Below the pieces are notes generated by a model. That model searched no databases, was not told the origin of the DNA, and saw only the letters and a list, made by a program, of their open reading frames with translations. Of a stretch of 64,000 nucleotides of DNA, positions 20,737 through 33,572 are shown piece by piece. The DNA lies in NCBI RefSeq assembly GCF_023898315.1, contig NC_064622.1:273473503-273537502 (forward strand), written 5' to 3'. The position numbers and the translations under genes are program-made. The stretch comes from Schistocerca nitens (taxonomy: Eukaryota; Arthropoda; Insecta; Orthoptera; Acrididae). Positions within the stretch are counted from its first letter, which is position 1. Every line of letters begins with the position of its first letter.

Positions 20737-22400
20737 AGACCACGAAATCCTCTTCTCTGCGAGTCATTTTTCTATCGTAACGCAGTTGCGCCACACTTGA
20801 TGAAAATTCTGACACACAGGCTCCCTGTAGTAATTTGCAGCATGTTCAGTAAATTCATTTACTTGGTTGACCGAATCACCATGAACTAGCTGCCTCGCCT
20901 ACCCAGTGCATACATTCGACTATTTTGTAATCACAGAAATAAAATCACGTAACTGCCACCTACACACAACTGCCAACAGTGTAGGATGCAGAAGTTTAGC
21001 TCAAGTGGAAAGGAACACTTCCTATTTATTCTATTGCGCTATCTGTTACTAGAAAACGTCGTTCAGTCCAAAAGAAAAGCTGTAACTGTTTGTCTCTCAG
21101 AAGTCAAGACCTGGCCATATGCATAATCTCACAGTTCTGTGGAATCCAAAAGTTCTGGAGGAATAGTTGCCGAGCTCTGGAGCTGTTGTAGCTACGTGTC
21201 AGCTTGTAGCATAGATAAGATGTCGCGAGTTCGAATACATTCAGTGCTACATTTTTTAAAACACAATTCTGCTCTCTGCTGAAGTTATCAATCTAATGGA
21301 ACTTTGAACATAATTCCCTTCACTTCTCAACCCAAAGTAGTCGCATGTGGAAAAAGGACTATTAAACCTGAATAGAGCAAAATGTCACAGTAGTTAGACA
21401 GCAGGCAGCAGATGCATCTCGAAGATGTGCAGGGAGAGCGCATCGTGCCATAATATGTCAGAAAAGTATTTTCTACGTTAGCCGTCGTGTGGTAGTGATA
21501 TTTTAGTCTTCTTCAAACTTTGTTTGACAGCTTTAACTCAGTCTGACAATGCACATGCAGTTTATTGATTACATGCATGTAGAAAACTTGTTCCGTCATA
21601 GGTAACATCAGAGAATTCGCATATATCGTTGATGATTAATGTCTCTCTCATGTTTACTATTGTTTTAACAACACTAAAGGAAACCTTACGAAAATTGTGC
21701 ACTGTATTATAAGAAATGAAATAAAACTAACCATGATAACCTTACGACGAAAGTATCTGTACACAAGCATGCCTCTATCGACACGAATTAGTAAAATACT
21801 ACTCACTTAGATTTTGATTGGGTCTGTGTTTAATTGGTATGCTGTGTCATACTCAAGAGGGATGCAAATGTGGCATTTCATAAATATAGTTACGTATTCC
21901 TAGAAACCCAAAATTCGCTTGTCAGCAGTGGAAAGAGGCGTTACCTGTTGTGCAGCATTGTAAGTTTTTCAACATTGCACTATGAGCTGAAAGCATTTTC
22001 TTGCGATTTCCTTATTGATGTTTGATCTGACTGCTTGTAGCTCTTTCACAGAAGGGATAAAAACGTTACCAGTCAGTGAGACTGGAACTGCGAACCGTAA
22101 AAGACGCTGTTTCACAGGTCAGCACGTTACCACAGAGCTGGCGAGGAGGTATGGGTCTCAGCTTCCTATTACGAGGGCAATAGTAACTAGAACTCGTAAA
22201 CCGCTATTTAAAGGTCGAGATTAGTTGCGATTTCCACTTGCAACGACTTTCCTGGGCTGAAAACCGTAAATTTTCAATCTTTTGTTACCCTTCAAGCGAT
22301 AATAACTCAGATTATTCAATGGAAATGACAGGTAAAAATCAAGTGAACTTTAAGGCTTAATTCCGTGCACACCAGGAAGTAACTCGTCGATCACAGAGTT
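20737..22400 (+). repeat. Unit A', diverged copy of repeat unit A
   Basis: From about 21064 (CAGTCCAAAAGAAAAGC) the sequence parallels 7101 onward, including CTGGCCATATGCATAATCT versus CCGGCCATATGCACAATCT. From about 21640 to 22080 it parallels 8690-9120, including TCGACACGAATTAGTAAAAT versus AACACGAATTAGTAGGACAT and CTGCTTGTAGCTCT in both. A tRNA-like segment near 21160-21260 has B box AGTTCGAATAC followed by six T. No gene. It is mirrored at 28043-29706. Confidence 0.65.
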
Positions 22401-22758
22401 GCCAAACATACGTTGCCTTGTTGCCAAATCTCAGTTACAGTACCAGCAGGAAGAAGACGAACCGATGTGATCCTACAGCGGTCTGGGAAGTGACCATAGC
22501 TGGTGTCTCCAAGTCGCGGCTGCTACGGCCTGGAATACGTAATGCGTCTGATTCGCTTTCTGTAACTAGGTTTAGGGAATGGAGCGTAGTTACTAATAAT
22601 ACTCAGAACTGACTGCAAACTGAGCATCATAAATCAGCAACTCTCATTGTTGTTTTTATATTTCTTTCGTAAGTGTACTCAAAACTAAGAAAGTCATTCA
22701 CAGGCGTTTTCGTGCCTCGCCGTAGTCGAGCACAACATACAAATAAAAATAAAAAAGA

Positions 22759-22759
<1 letters not shown>

Positions 22760-22856
<97 letters not shown>
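22760..22856. repeat. Compound (GT)n(GA)n microsatellite
   Basis: About 15 GT units run into about 30 GA units with a GGGG interruption. The mirror copy at 27586-27682 differs slightly in length and in the C-run, accounting for the 2-bp step in arm alignment. Confidence 0.9.
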
Positions 22857-23099
22857 AATAAAAAGCAATGAGAGAGTGTAAAAAATTGTTGTAAAGAAAT
22901 TGAATCATGGTATTTAAAGAAATCTTTCATTAAAATGACACGTTCCACATCATTACGAAATGTCGTATTCATGATCTATGGAACAAGAGTTAATCTAATG
23001 TAATCTAATGTAATCTTCTCACATCATATTGATGATTAGCCATGAAGAGTCATGAATTACCGAAATTTTTGCCAATACCAGTAACCAGATCTAAACTTG

Positions 23100-24090
23100 A
23101 CAATAAAAGACGACAATTTTTGTAATAAACCGTGACTCCTATCAAGACCCTTTCGTTCCTGTTATCTAACCACGAGAGATGTCTGATATACCTCCATTCT
23201 GAAGTAACAAAGTGTGCATGCATTTAAAGATGAAGTGCATGATGTGAAGTTCTGTGACGGAGATACGAACCCAACACGTAATCCGATTGTTAACTAAGAA
23301 AAATCAAATGTTACGTATCGGTTTTTCTTACGAGCCGCTAGGTGTCTGAATCTAAAATAAGGATACAAACTTTTGTGCCTAAGCGACAATCGAACTGCAC
23401 ACCTACCGTGCATCCACGAATATAGCTTAAGTATCAGTTGCCTACCCATGAACAGTAAGATGTGTGCGTGTTTGACCAGAAATAACGACACCTGTTGCGA
23501 TTGTTGGCAACACATGAACAGACATTGAAATTGCGCGTTAATTTTCACTAGCAGGTGGGTGTGCACTTGATAAAGCTAGAAATGAAATTATGAATATTTT
23601 TGTACTGGATCAGGTTTCAGACCCACATACTTACCTTTGGAGGAGACCTAGAGAAGATTGCAGTCTTGGGAAAAGGAACGAAATGACTGAACTACTGTTC
23701 CGAGAGAGTCAGATCCTCGAAAGAGGAGATACGAATTCGAATCACAGTCCAGCACCAAATGTTTAAACGTCTCTAGTTCAATCAAGTACAAGTAAAATAA
23801 CAGCCCTGTCCCTTTAAATGGCTATCGGTTCATCAAATAAAATAAAATTTTCTAATGTAACTAAGCTTACTGGCGACTGTATTTCTGGTTACCATGACTT
23901 CCGCTGTGTCATTTCCCAACGTAAACCGGCTCTGCCTAGTTGGTAATGAAGGAACGTGATGTTTAATGCGGATTCTGGATTATAACGTCATTCTCTTGAG
24001 GTTACCAGAGGTAAAATAAATCTGTTTGTGCCTCTTAAAAGTAAATGCCTGAACCCACGCATTGCACCTGTGATAGTTCGTTCCACCAGA
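23100..24090 (-). repeat. Unit B', diverged copy of tRNA-like array
   Basis: The minus strand has B-box-like motifs near 23262 (GGTTCGTATCT), 23385 (AGTTCGATTGT), 23725 and 24052 (GGTTCAGGCAT). The end near 24030-24110 parallels the LINE target region at 15310-15368 and 20737 (GTTCGTTCCACCAGACCATT versus ATCCGTCCAACAGACCACG), so it is an unoccupied homologous site. Mirrored in the right arm. Confidence 0.6.
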
Positions 24091-24409
24091 CCATTGTGAC
24101 CACATTACCCAGCCCCAGGAGTGTGCTGTAACGGATGATGTGCTTAGCTTACAAAATTAGTCACCGGTGGAAAAAATGCGAGTCTATTAAATGGTCAAGT
24201 AGAAGCAAGCTTCTGACGCAGAGATTATGCTATTCTCATGTCAGCAGGATGTAAAGACTCTTCTAGGCATCATAGGCTGGATGTGAAGCCATTTTGATTT
24301 TTCACAAATTCAACAAATTTCTTAGTTCGAGAAAATCCACTGTGAAGCGTGAAGTTGCCGGATAATTCGATTATTACTGTTATTATTAATATCATTTTAT
24401 TCATACCGC

Positions 24410-26031
24410 TTCTGTAACACAAGTGCTTGAACATCATTTAGTGCCTTTTGGTCACTATAGAAGTAGTTTCCCAAGAACAGGTTCTTTCCCTGTCTACGGT
24501 GTCCTTTTCATGTTAATATCAAACACCAGCAATTACTCGTAGATTACAATAAAACTAAAGTAATTGACGAAGACGTTACTTGGTAACACAAACGCACTGC
24601 CTTTCTTCATTTACTTTCGCCTAGAAATGGCTATCGAGTACTGACAAACCAAAAGGCAAGAGATCTTACTGCCTTCCGATATACGTTGCTGTCAGTTCTG
24701 CCACATGATTTGGTCGACATGACCTGTTTCAAGTTGTGTATGACAGACAGTGTTTTAGAAAATCTATTGTTTCCCTTTGCAATAAACAGAAGTATTTTCA
24801 TTCTAAGCTGTCCAAGTACAAAATTTTCGCAATATTAGTTCAAATTTAATATTCGCTTCTATAATGTAGGAAAGTATTTCACAGTCGCAAAACTCGCATC
24901 CGAAACGTTGACCTTACACTTAGTCGCTGACCATAAATTCTAGCTCAGAGTGACGCCAGTTTAAATAACCTAATGTAGCGAAGACTGTTTGCCAGTGCTC
25001 TTTCTCCCCGGAAAATACGCAATTCACTCATTTGGCTCCATAAGTACACTGTAACAGTAATTTCTGTGTGACATTTTTCAGTATGCTTTCGCCTTCCAAC
25101 CGGCAAAATACGGAAGAGTACGGCCGGTAAACAATTCACAAACCACGATTTAGTGCCGGTAAGACGATTTCTTTAAACATTGTCGAAGCTGAGGGAATTT
25201 AGTTTCTGCTTAAATCGTCTTAAGCAGCAGCGTTCACAGATATCTCAAATAGGAAAAAGCTGAATATCCAGGTACGAAGGTTGTAAAACAAACGTCCCAC
25301 AGTTTGTGTCAGGTTGATCTTTTTGTCTGATAAAATTGCTTAAGTATTTTGTCTAAGAGGTATCACAAATAGTATCCCTGTAGCTATGGGAATCATTGGT
25401 TGAAAACGAGTTTAACACCAATGGGTACAGTGCTGCTAAATTTTCAAAATTATTATCAACCTAAGTCTTAGTTCATCCACAAACTGAGGCGTATTTGTAA
25501 TATTGAAGCTAGACTGTGTATCCTTGTCTTCCTTGAGTGGTCATTGGAAGGCGTTTACACACACGTATACAATACTATGGATACTTCGAACGCTATGGTT
25601 AACGTTGCTCTCATAAACTACTTTTTTTTTAAATTCTTCTGGGTCTTCAGTGTGCAATATGTGTTGTAGATACAGTCTCAGACCAAAAAATTGACCGCCG
25701 AGTCGTTCACGTAAGGTGGACAATACAGTCGTGCTCCTCTCAGAAATCTATGTCCGGCAATATGCTCGATCTGGCAACATATAGACTGCGGCACTTCCCA
25801 GAGGAGGTCTTGACTCCGGTCTTAGTACATTACTCTTGACTACGACCGTAGTCTTGAGGTAAAACGCGAGACCAGCTAATATGATATTGTAGATTCGCTT
25901 GAATTACACTCATAGCTTCAGCACAGAGAGGAAAGAGCCGATAAAAATTTTGTCGATATGTGCTTTCGGTCGCCAGACGTCATATTAGCTGGTCTCGCGT
26001 TTTACCTCAAGACTACGGTCGTGTTCCAGCG
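24410..26031. other. Spacer of the palindrome
   Basis: 1,622 bp that is not mirrored. 24410-25670 holds nothing I recognise. 25671-25840 is a diverged copy of unit A in the same orientation as the left arm end (TACAGTCTCAGACC..., TTGACCGCCGAGTCGTTCAC). 25842-26022 is a hairpin with 42-bp arms. Confidence 0.85.
25842..26022. repeat. 42-bp inverted repeat, 97-bp loop
   Basis: ACGACCGTAGTCTTGAGGTA and the following bases at 25842-25883 are the exact reverse complement of 25981-26022. The stem ends only 9 bp before the right arm begins at 26032. Confidence 0.95.
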
Positions 26032-27584
26032 GCGGTATGAATAAAATGATATTAATAATAACAGTAATAATCGAATTATCCGGCAACTTCACGCTTCACA
26101 GTGGATTTTCTCGAACTAAGAAATTTGTTGAATTTGTGAAAAATCAAAATGGCTTCACATCCAGCCTATGATGCCTAGAAGAGTCTTTACATCCTGCTGA
26201 CATGAGAATAGCATAATCTCTGCGTCAGAAGCTTGCTTCTACTTGACCATTTAATAGACTCGCATTTTTTCCACCGGTGACTAATTTTGTAAGCTAAGCA
26301 CATCATCCGTTACAGCACACTCCTGGGGCTGGGTAATGTGGTCACAATGGTCTGGTGGAACGGACTATCACAGGTGCAATGCGTGGGTTCAGGTATTTAC
26401 TTTTAAGAGGCACAAACAGATTTATTTTACCTCTGGTAACCTCAAGAGAATGACGTTATAATCCAGAATCCGCATTAAACATCACGTTCCTTCATTACCA
26501 ACTAGGCAGAGCCGGTTTACGTTGGGAAATGACACAGCGGAAGTCATGGTAACCAGAAATACAGTCGCCAGTAAGCTTAGTTACATTAGAAAATTTTATT
26601 TTATTTGATGAACCGATAGCCATTTAAAGGGACAGGGCTGTTATTTTACTTGTACTTGATTGAACTAGAGACGTTTAAACATTTGGTGCTGGACTGTGAT
26701 TCGAATTCGTATCTCCTCTTTCGAGGATCTGACTCTCTCGGAACAGTAGTTCAGTCATTTCGTTCCTTTTCCCAAGACTGCAATCTTCTCTAGGTCTCCT
26801 CCAAAGGTAAGTATGTGGGTCTGAAACCTGATCCAGTACAAAAATATTCATAATTTCATTTCTAGCTTTATCAAGTGCACACCCACCTGCTAGTGAAAAT
26901 TAACGCGCAATTTCAATGTCTGTTCATGTGTTGCCAACAATCGCAACAGGTGTCGTTATTTCTGGTCAAACACGCACACATCTTACTGTTCATGGGTAGG
27001 CAACTGATACTTAAGCTATATTCGTGGATGCACGGTAGGTGTGCAGTTCGATTGTCGCTTAGGCACAAAAGTTTGTATCCTTATTTTAGATTCAGACACC
27101 TAGCGGCTCGTAAGAAAAACCGATACGTAACATTTGATTTTTCTTAGTTAACAATCGGATTACGTGTTGGGTTCGTATCTCCGTCACAGAACTTCACATC
27201 ATGCACTTCATCTTTAAATGCATGCACACTTTGTTACTTCAGAATGGAGGTATATCAGACATCTCTCGTGGTTAGATAACAGGAACGAAAGGGTCTTGAT
27301 AGGAGTCACGGTTTATTACAAAAATTGTCGTCTTTTATTGTCAAGTTTAGATCTGGTTACTGGTATTGGCAAAAATTTCGGTAATTCATGACTCTTCATG
27401 GCTAATCATCAATATGATGTGAGAAGATTACATTAGATTACATTAGATTAACTCTTGTTCCATAGATCATGAATACGACATTTCGTAATGATGTGGAACG
27501 TGTCATTTTAATGAAAGATTTCTTTAAATACCATGATTCAATTTCTTTACAACAATTTTTTACACTCTCTCATTGCTTTTCATT

Positions 27585-27585
<1 letters not shown>

Positions 27586-27680
<95 letters not shown>

Positions 27681-27682
27681 AC
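27586..27682. repeat. Mirrored (TC)n(AC)n microsatellite
   Basis: Counterpart of 22760-22856 with a slightly different length and a run of seven C where the left arm has five G. Confidence 0.9.
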
Positions 27683-29706
27683 ATTCTTTTTTATTTTTAT
27701 TTGTATGTTGTGCTCGACTACGGCGAGGCACGAAAACGCCTGTGAATGACTTTCTTAGTTTTGAGTACACTTACGAAAGAAATATAAAAACAACAATGAG
27801 AGTTGCTGATTTATGATGCTCAGTTTGCAGTCAGTTCTGAGTATTATTAGTAACTACGCTCCATTCCCTAAACCTAGTTACAGAAAGCGAATCAGACGCA
27901 TTACGTATTCCAGGCCGTAGCAGCCGCGACTTGGAGACACCAGCTATGGTCACTTCCCAGACCGCTGTAGGATCACATCGGTTCGTCTTCTTCCTGCTGG
28001 TACTGTAACTGAGATTTGGCAACAAGGCAACGTATGTTTGGCAACTCTGTGATCGACGAGTTACTTCCTGGTGTGCACGGAATTAAGCCTCAAAGTTCAC
28101 TTGATTTTTACCTGTCATTTCCATTGAATAATCTGAGTTATTATCGCTTGAAGGGTAACAAAAGATTGAAAATTTACGGTTTTCAGCCCAGGAAAGTCGT
28201 TGCAAGTGGAAATCGCAACTAATCTCGACCTTTAAATAGCGGTTTACGAGTTCTAGTTACTATTGCCCTCGTAATAGGAAGCTGAGACCCATACCTCCTC
28301 GCCAGCTCTGTGGTAACGTGCTGACCTGTGAAACAGCGTCTTTTACGGTTCGCAGTTCCAGTCTCACTGACTGGTAACGTTTTTATCCCTTCTGTGAAAG
28401 AGCTACAAGCAGTCAGATCAAACATCAATAAGGAAATCGCAAGAAAATGCTTTCAGCTCATAGTGCAATGTTGAAAAACTTACAATGCTGCACAACAGGT
28501 AACGCCTCTTTCCACTGCTGACAAGCGAATTTTGGGTTTCTAGGAATACGTAACTATATTTATGAAATGCCACATTTGCATCCCTCTTGAGTATGACACA
28601 GCATACCAATTAAACACAGACCCAATCAAAATCTAAGTGAGTAGTATTTTACTAATTCGTGTCGATAGAGGCATGCTTGTGTACAGATACTTTCGTCGTA
28701 AGGTTATCATGGTTAGTTTTATTTCATTTCTTATAATACAGTGCACAATTTTCGTAAGGTTTCCTTTAGTGTTGTTAAAACAATAGTAAACATGAGAGAG
28801 ACATTAATCATCAACGATATATGCGAATTCTCTGATGTTACCTATGACGGAACAAGTTTTCTACATGCATGTAATCAATAAACTGCATGTGCATTGTCAG
28901 ACTGAGTTAAAGCTGTCAAACAAAGTTTGAAGAAGACTAAAATATCACTACCACACGACGGCTAACGTAGAAAATACTTTTCTGACATATTATGGCACGA
29001 TGCGCTCTCCCTGCACATCTTCGAGATGCATCTGCTGCCTGCTGTCTAACTACTGTGACATTTTGCTCTATTCAGGTTTAATAGTCCTTTTTCCACATGC
29101 GACTACTTTGGGTTGAGAAGTGAAGGGAATTATGTTCAAAGTTCCATTAGATTGATAACTTCAGCAGAGAGCAGAATTGTGTTTTAAAAAATGTAGCACT
29201 GAATGTATTCGAACTCGCGACATCTTATCTATGCTACAAGCTGACACGTAGCTACAACAGCTCCAGAGCTCGGCAACTATTCCTCCAGAACTTTTGGATT
29301 CCACAGAACTGTGAGATTATGCATATGGCCAGGTCTTGACTTCTGAGAGACAAACAGTTACAGCTTTTCTTTTGGACTGAACGACGTTTTCTAGTAACAG
29401 ATAGCGCAATAGAATAAATAGGAAGTGTTCCTTTCCACTTGAGCTAAACTTCTGCATCCTACACTGTTGGCAGTTGTGTGTAGGTGGCAGTTACGTGATT
29501 TTATTTCTGTGATTACAAAATAGTCGAATGTATGCACTGGGTAGGCGAGGCAGCTAGTTCATGGTGATTCGGTCAACCAAGTAAATGAATTTACTGAACA
29601 TGTTGCAAATTACTACAGGGAGCCTGTGTGTCAGAATTTTCATCAAGTGTGGCGCAACTGCGTTACGATAGAAAAATGACTCGCAGAGAAGAGGATTTCG
29701 TGGTCT

Positions 29707-29711
29707 GTTGG
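29707..29711. other. Empty target site of the LINE
   Basis: The right arm reads CTGTTGGACGGATGG without interruption. GTTGG is the single-copy form of the CCAAC repeat that flanks the LINE at 15364-15368 and 20732-20736. A tRNA-like segment with B box GGTTCGATTCC (29743-29753) begins about 30 bp away. Confidence 0.93.
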
Positions 29712-31113
29712 ACGGATGGTAGGTTGTTATACCTATGGTCTGGGTTCGATTCCCACTTCTGTCAATGATTTTAGATAGGGAGAGACAGATTCCATTCTCT
29801 CCTGGCTACACCAAGTGAAGGAGATATAATGGCTGCGTGTTCTGGAAATTCACATTAAAGATGATATTCCTTCTTTACCAAGTAGACGGTAGGTTGAACC
29901 ACAATAAAGTCTGGAGTGGCGACATGTAGAAACTCTATCACCAGTAACCTTTCTTATACTAGTTATTTATTTCAAGTGACGACACTTATTCCATCTTTTA
30001 TTTGAGCTTCTGTATGTCGATAAAATTGGTTCTGAACTGGGAATGCAACTCAGACCGCCCTTAACGCGGAATTTGGTCCCTTCGTGGCAATACAGCTCGG
30101 CTACAATTTGTTGTTTGTTCAAAACTGCAGATTCCTCAACACCTTCACATATTACGCGTGAATGGGATCGAATCCTGGCCCGGCACTAAAGATTTAATTA
30201 TGTATTATCAAGCTCTAGCATGAGAACACCTATCTGTTGGTGGATAATAATTTCGATTTTTAATGTATTTTCATTCGCTGTCAACACTAACGATATCTGA
30301 CGTTTTTAACTCCCAGTGAGACACAGAACTATTTGCGAGATGACTGTAAGTTCAAGATGCTATTCTGAGCAGCTGGTGGAGAAAAATTCGGTAGCTGACG
30401 TCTCTTTGTGTGTAGTCAACAACGATATGTGTGGGGCTCTATTCCCAGTGAGCGCTGAACTCTTCGTCATACTATTTCAGTTCAAACATGCTCACATGTC
30501 ACTGCTGGTGCAACAAACCCATATTTAACGTTCGTTTTCTCTAGAATATAACAGCGATAGGTGCCGGGTTGGAGTCCTGGGAAGGAAAAAATTAATGTTT
30601 CGTCTCGTCATTTCAGTTAAAACATCTAGCTACTGCCGCGAAATTCCGATATGTCACATTTGACTGTGCTTCGATAGCAATCCGATTAGGTTCCGGGTTC
30701 GAATCCGTGTCCAACACACAGCTTTACCTCACGGCATTTCAAGTAAGTTACTTGTGAAGAAGCAATATTTAACATCTCTCGTAGTTCGTTAACAGGGACA
30801 ATAGATGCTGGGTAGGAATTCGCGTCTGTTAAAAATGTTTGCGTTATGCAATTTAAAGTTGATATTTGCTAACTGATACTGTCTAAAATCGAGGTATATC
30901 ACTCTCTGTATGCCTAATCAGGAATGACTGTTAGTTTCCGTCAGTCACGAAATCTTTGCTTAGTCTGCATGAGCTGGGTTTGAATCCATATGCCGAACAA
31001 GACGGTTCGTCGTGTCATTTAATGTTCATACATATTCTCAACTAGCTGCTCGTGAATAACTTAAATTTTTAATGTCATTTTGTGTTAAATAGTTCAAGTG
31101 GTTCATATGGCAA

Positions 31114-31311
31114 GCCGGCCGGAGTGGCCGTGCGGTTCTGGGCGCTACAGTCTGGAACCGCGCGACCGCTACGGTCGCAGGTTCGAGTCCTGTCTCGGAC
31201 ATGGTGTGTCTGAGGTCCTTAGGCTAGTTAGGTTTAAGTAGTTCTAAGTTCTAGCGGACTGATAACCTCAGAAGTTAAGTCCCATAGTGCTCAGAGCCAT
31301 TAGAACCATTT
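31114..31311 (+). mobile_element. SINE, mirror of 13764-13961
   Basis: Same diverged full-length SINE as in the left arm, with B box GGTTCGAGTCC. Confidence 0.85.
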
Positions 31312-31698
31312 CTGAAGTATAAGAGTATTTACGAACAGTACAAGCAGGATTGCAGCGAACTGATCACTTAGTGCAACATGGAGTACCTGTGTAATTAGTC
31401 ATTCCAGCTGCATATCTGAGGGTAACATTTGTTAAGCATTTCATTGCAGAATTAATGTAATATCCGCACGATAATCTCTGCAGTCATACTTTATTAGGAG
31501 CCCGCGATTGGACTACCAGGTTCGTTAAATCGGATTACTCAAGCTGAGGCCAAATAAAGACAAGCGACGACGCCACAACACTATCTTTACTTAAGTAGGT
31601 AGTCAGCGCTAAAGTATGTGCGCCACCATTAACGTTACTGTAAGCAGTTTGACAACGTAACACCACCACAACTACTGACAACCTGAACCATTATCATC

Positions 31699-31899
31699 AC
31701 GCAGTTGTGACAAATGGTTCAAATGGCTCTGAGCACTATGGGACTCAACATCTGTGGTCATAAGTCCCCTATAACTTAGAACTACTTAAACCTAACTAAC
31801 CTAAGGACATCACACACATCCATGCCCGAGGCAGGATTCGAACCTGCGACCGTAGCAGTCGCGCGGTTCCTGACTGAGCGCCTAGAACGCAGTTGTGAC
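31699..31899 (-). mobile_element. 5'-truncated SINE, mirror of 13189-13363
   Basis: Same truncation point and same 13-bp flanking repeats as the left-arm copy, so it is a duplicated insertion rather than an independent one. Confidence 0.88.
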
Positions 31900-31982
31900 T
31901 CTCAGTGATTACAGGTTACTGATGTTTGTCAAGAATAGCGGAAAGCGCCTCTGAAGTTCCATTTGCATTACGACTAGCACGT

Positions 31983-32182
31983 GGCCGGCCGCGGTGGTCT
32001 AGCGGTTCTAGGCGCTCAGTCCGGAACCGCGCGACTGCTACGGTCGCAGGTTCGAATCCTGACTCGGGCATGGATGTGTGTGATGTCCTTAGGTTACTTA
32101 GGTTTAAGTAGTTCTAAGTTCTAGGGGACTGATGACCACAGATGTTAAGTCCAATAGTGCTCAGAACCATTTGAACCATTTG
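31983..32182 (+). mobile_element. SINE, mirror of 12893-13092
   Basis: Full-length, A box TGGTCTAGCGG and B box GGTTCGAATCC. Confidence 0.85.
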
Positions 32183-33572
32183 ACTAGGACGGAGAGAATG
32201 CTAAATAACAGTAATAGGTCACCCAGCGAAGAGTAGAGTCCACGTATTGTCTGAAGTTCTTGCAGTTTGATATAATGCAGTTCCCGATAGTTTCACACTA
32301 ACGGGTTCTTTTGGCTATCGAAATACTCATATGGGAATCATAAAAGTGGAATTGCTAGATCACCCAACTACCTTAATAACACCTCATTCTGGATTGAATA
32401 CGACTCGGAAAGCGACGTTAATTTGACGTTTTCATCCATCTCCTGATGTCTCACTGAATGAAGTCTGAAGTGCACGCACAGTTGTGTTGCCTGCCGCAAG
32501 GATTCTGTGAAGTGTTGTGGCAGCTGGCAGTCATTGCTGAATACACACATGTGCAAATAACCTCACTGCTCTAGCGGAACTCGTCTTTGTTGCATTTTTT
32601 CCATACGGTAATTAGCACAATAACATAAGGCTTGTTCTGCTGAAGAACTTGATGCCCACAAGTCCTTAAATAATAATCTCCTAGCGGGAGGAATAAATAC
32701 ATGAAAGGAAACAGACTGTTGGACGAAAGAATGGACAGCTCCCTGCTTTTGGCGTTCCCGATAGCGCCTACGATAAGAATCTGGTGTCATATTATGCTTC
32801 AGAACTCTAAACTGTTTATTTTTTTACTTCATACTAAAACAAAAGTTGTGATATGAGACGAGGAAATGGCTTATATGCTTCTCAGGAACTTTAGTTTTTC
32901 GTGTTTATTTTCTCACTTCATATTAAAACAAGGGCGTTAATATGAGAAGAGGAAATGAAATATACGCTTCCAAGACATAATATTTCCTTGTGTGCTATTA
33001 CTGCAAACATGAAAGCCCTGCAGTTAATTTTTGTATGTTGGATAAGTTTTGATATCACCTCACATTCCTTTGTGACAAGGTTCCTATTGTCTTGGGATTC
33101 AAATAGAGTGGACGTTTCATCACTGGTTAATATTCTGATGACTAATGACATGATACCCGTTGCAATTGCTCCATGGCACCTGTGAGTAGAGTCTCACGTT
33201 GGTTACTATAAGAACACGCAGGCAGTGATATCCGCTCACTGGAGTCAGAGCCAAGGTGATTTCTTTCTGTTTAGGGCGAAGCGTCTGCTGCAGTGTCCAC
33301 GCTCAGCAAACATAAACAAATCGCGGCGGCATTGGGCACTGCTAATCGCTGCACTTGTCGCGAGCCTCGACAACAAGAGCGCACTGTCTCTGCTAACGAT
33401 ACTATGGAGTTAATAGATCTTACTTAACGGAATACGCAGGACGTGGGATGGGTAAAAATTCAGTTTGTAGCTTCCCATCGCATTAAAATACTTTACAGTC
33501 ATATTTGATGCAATATTTATTGTTGGTTGTCTCTCTAATGTTAATAGTATTGATTCACATCGTACGTTACCA

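Larger units (their letters stand above)
7096..24409. repeat. Left arm of giant inverted duplication
   Basis: Every position in this arm that I compared has a reverse-complement partner in 26032-37969. Partner coordinates sum to 45,065 at the outer end (7096 with 37969), 45,063 or 45,075 through most of the outer part, and 50,441-50,443 in the inner part. The jumps are a poly-T length change, two TG microsatellites, the 5,368-bp LINE plus target duplication, and a GA microsatellite. Without the LINE the arm is about 11.95 kb. Short reading frames translate identically from both arms in most cases, and only scattered single-base differences were seen. The alignment stops at GCATACCGC-type sequence at 24409. 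Confidence 0.95.

Noticed and set aside
22673..22861. Open frames of repeated Cys-Val and Arg-Glu residues, and the complementary Leu-Ser and His-Thr frames
   Set aside because: They are translations of the (GT)n(GA)n microsatellite, not proteins.
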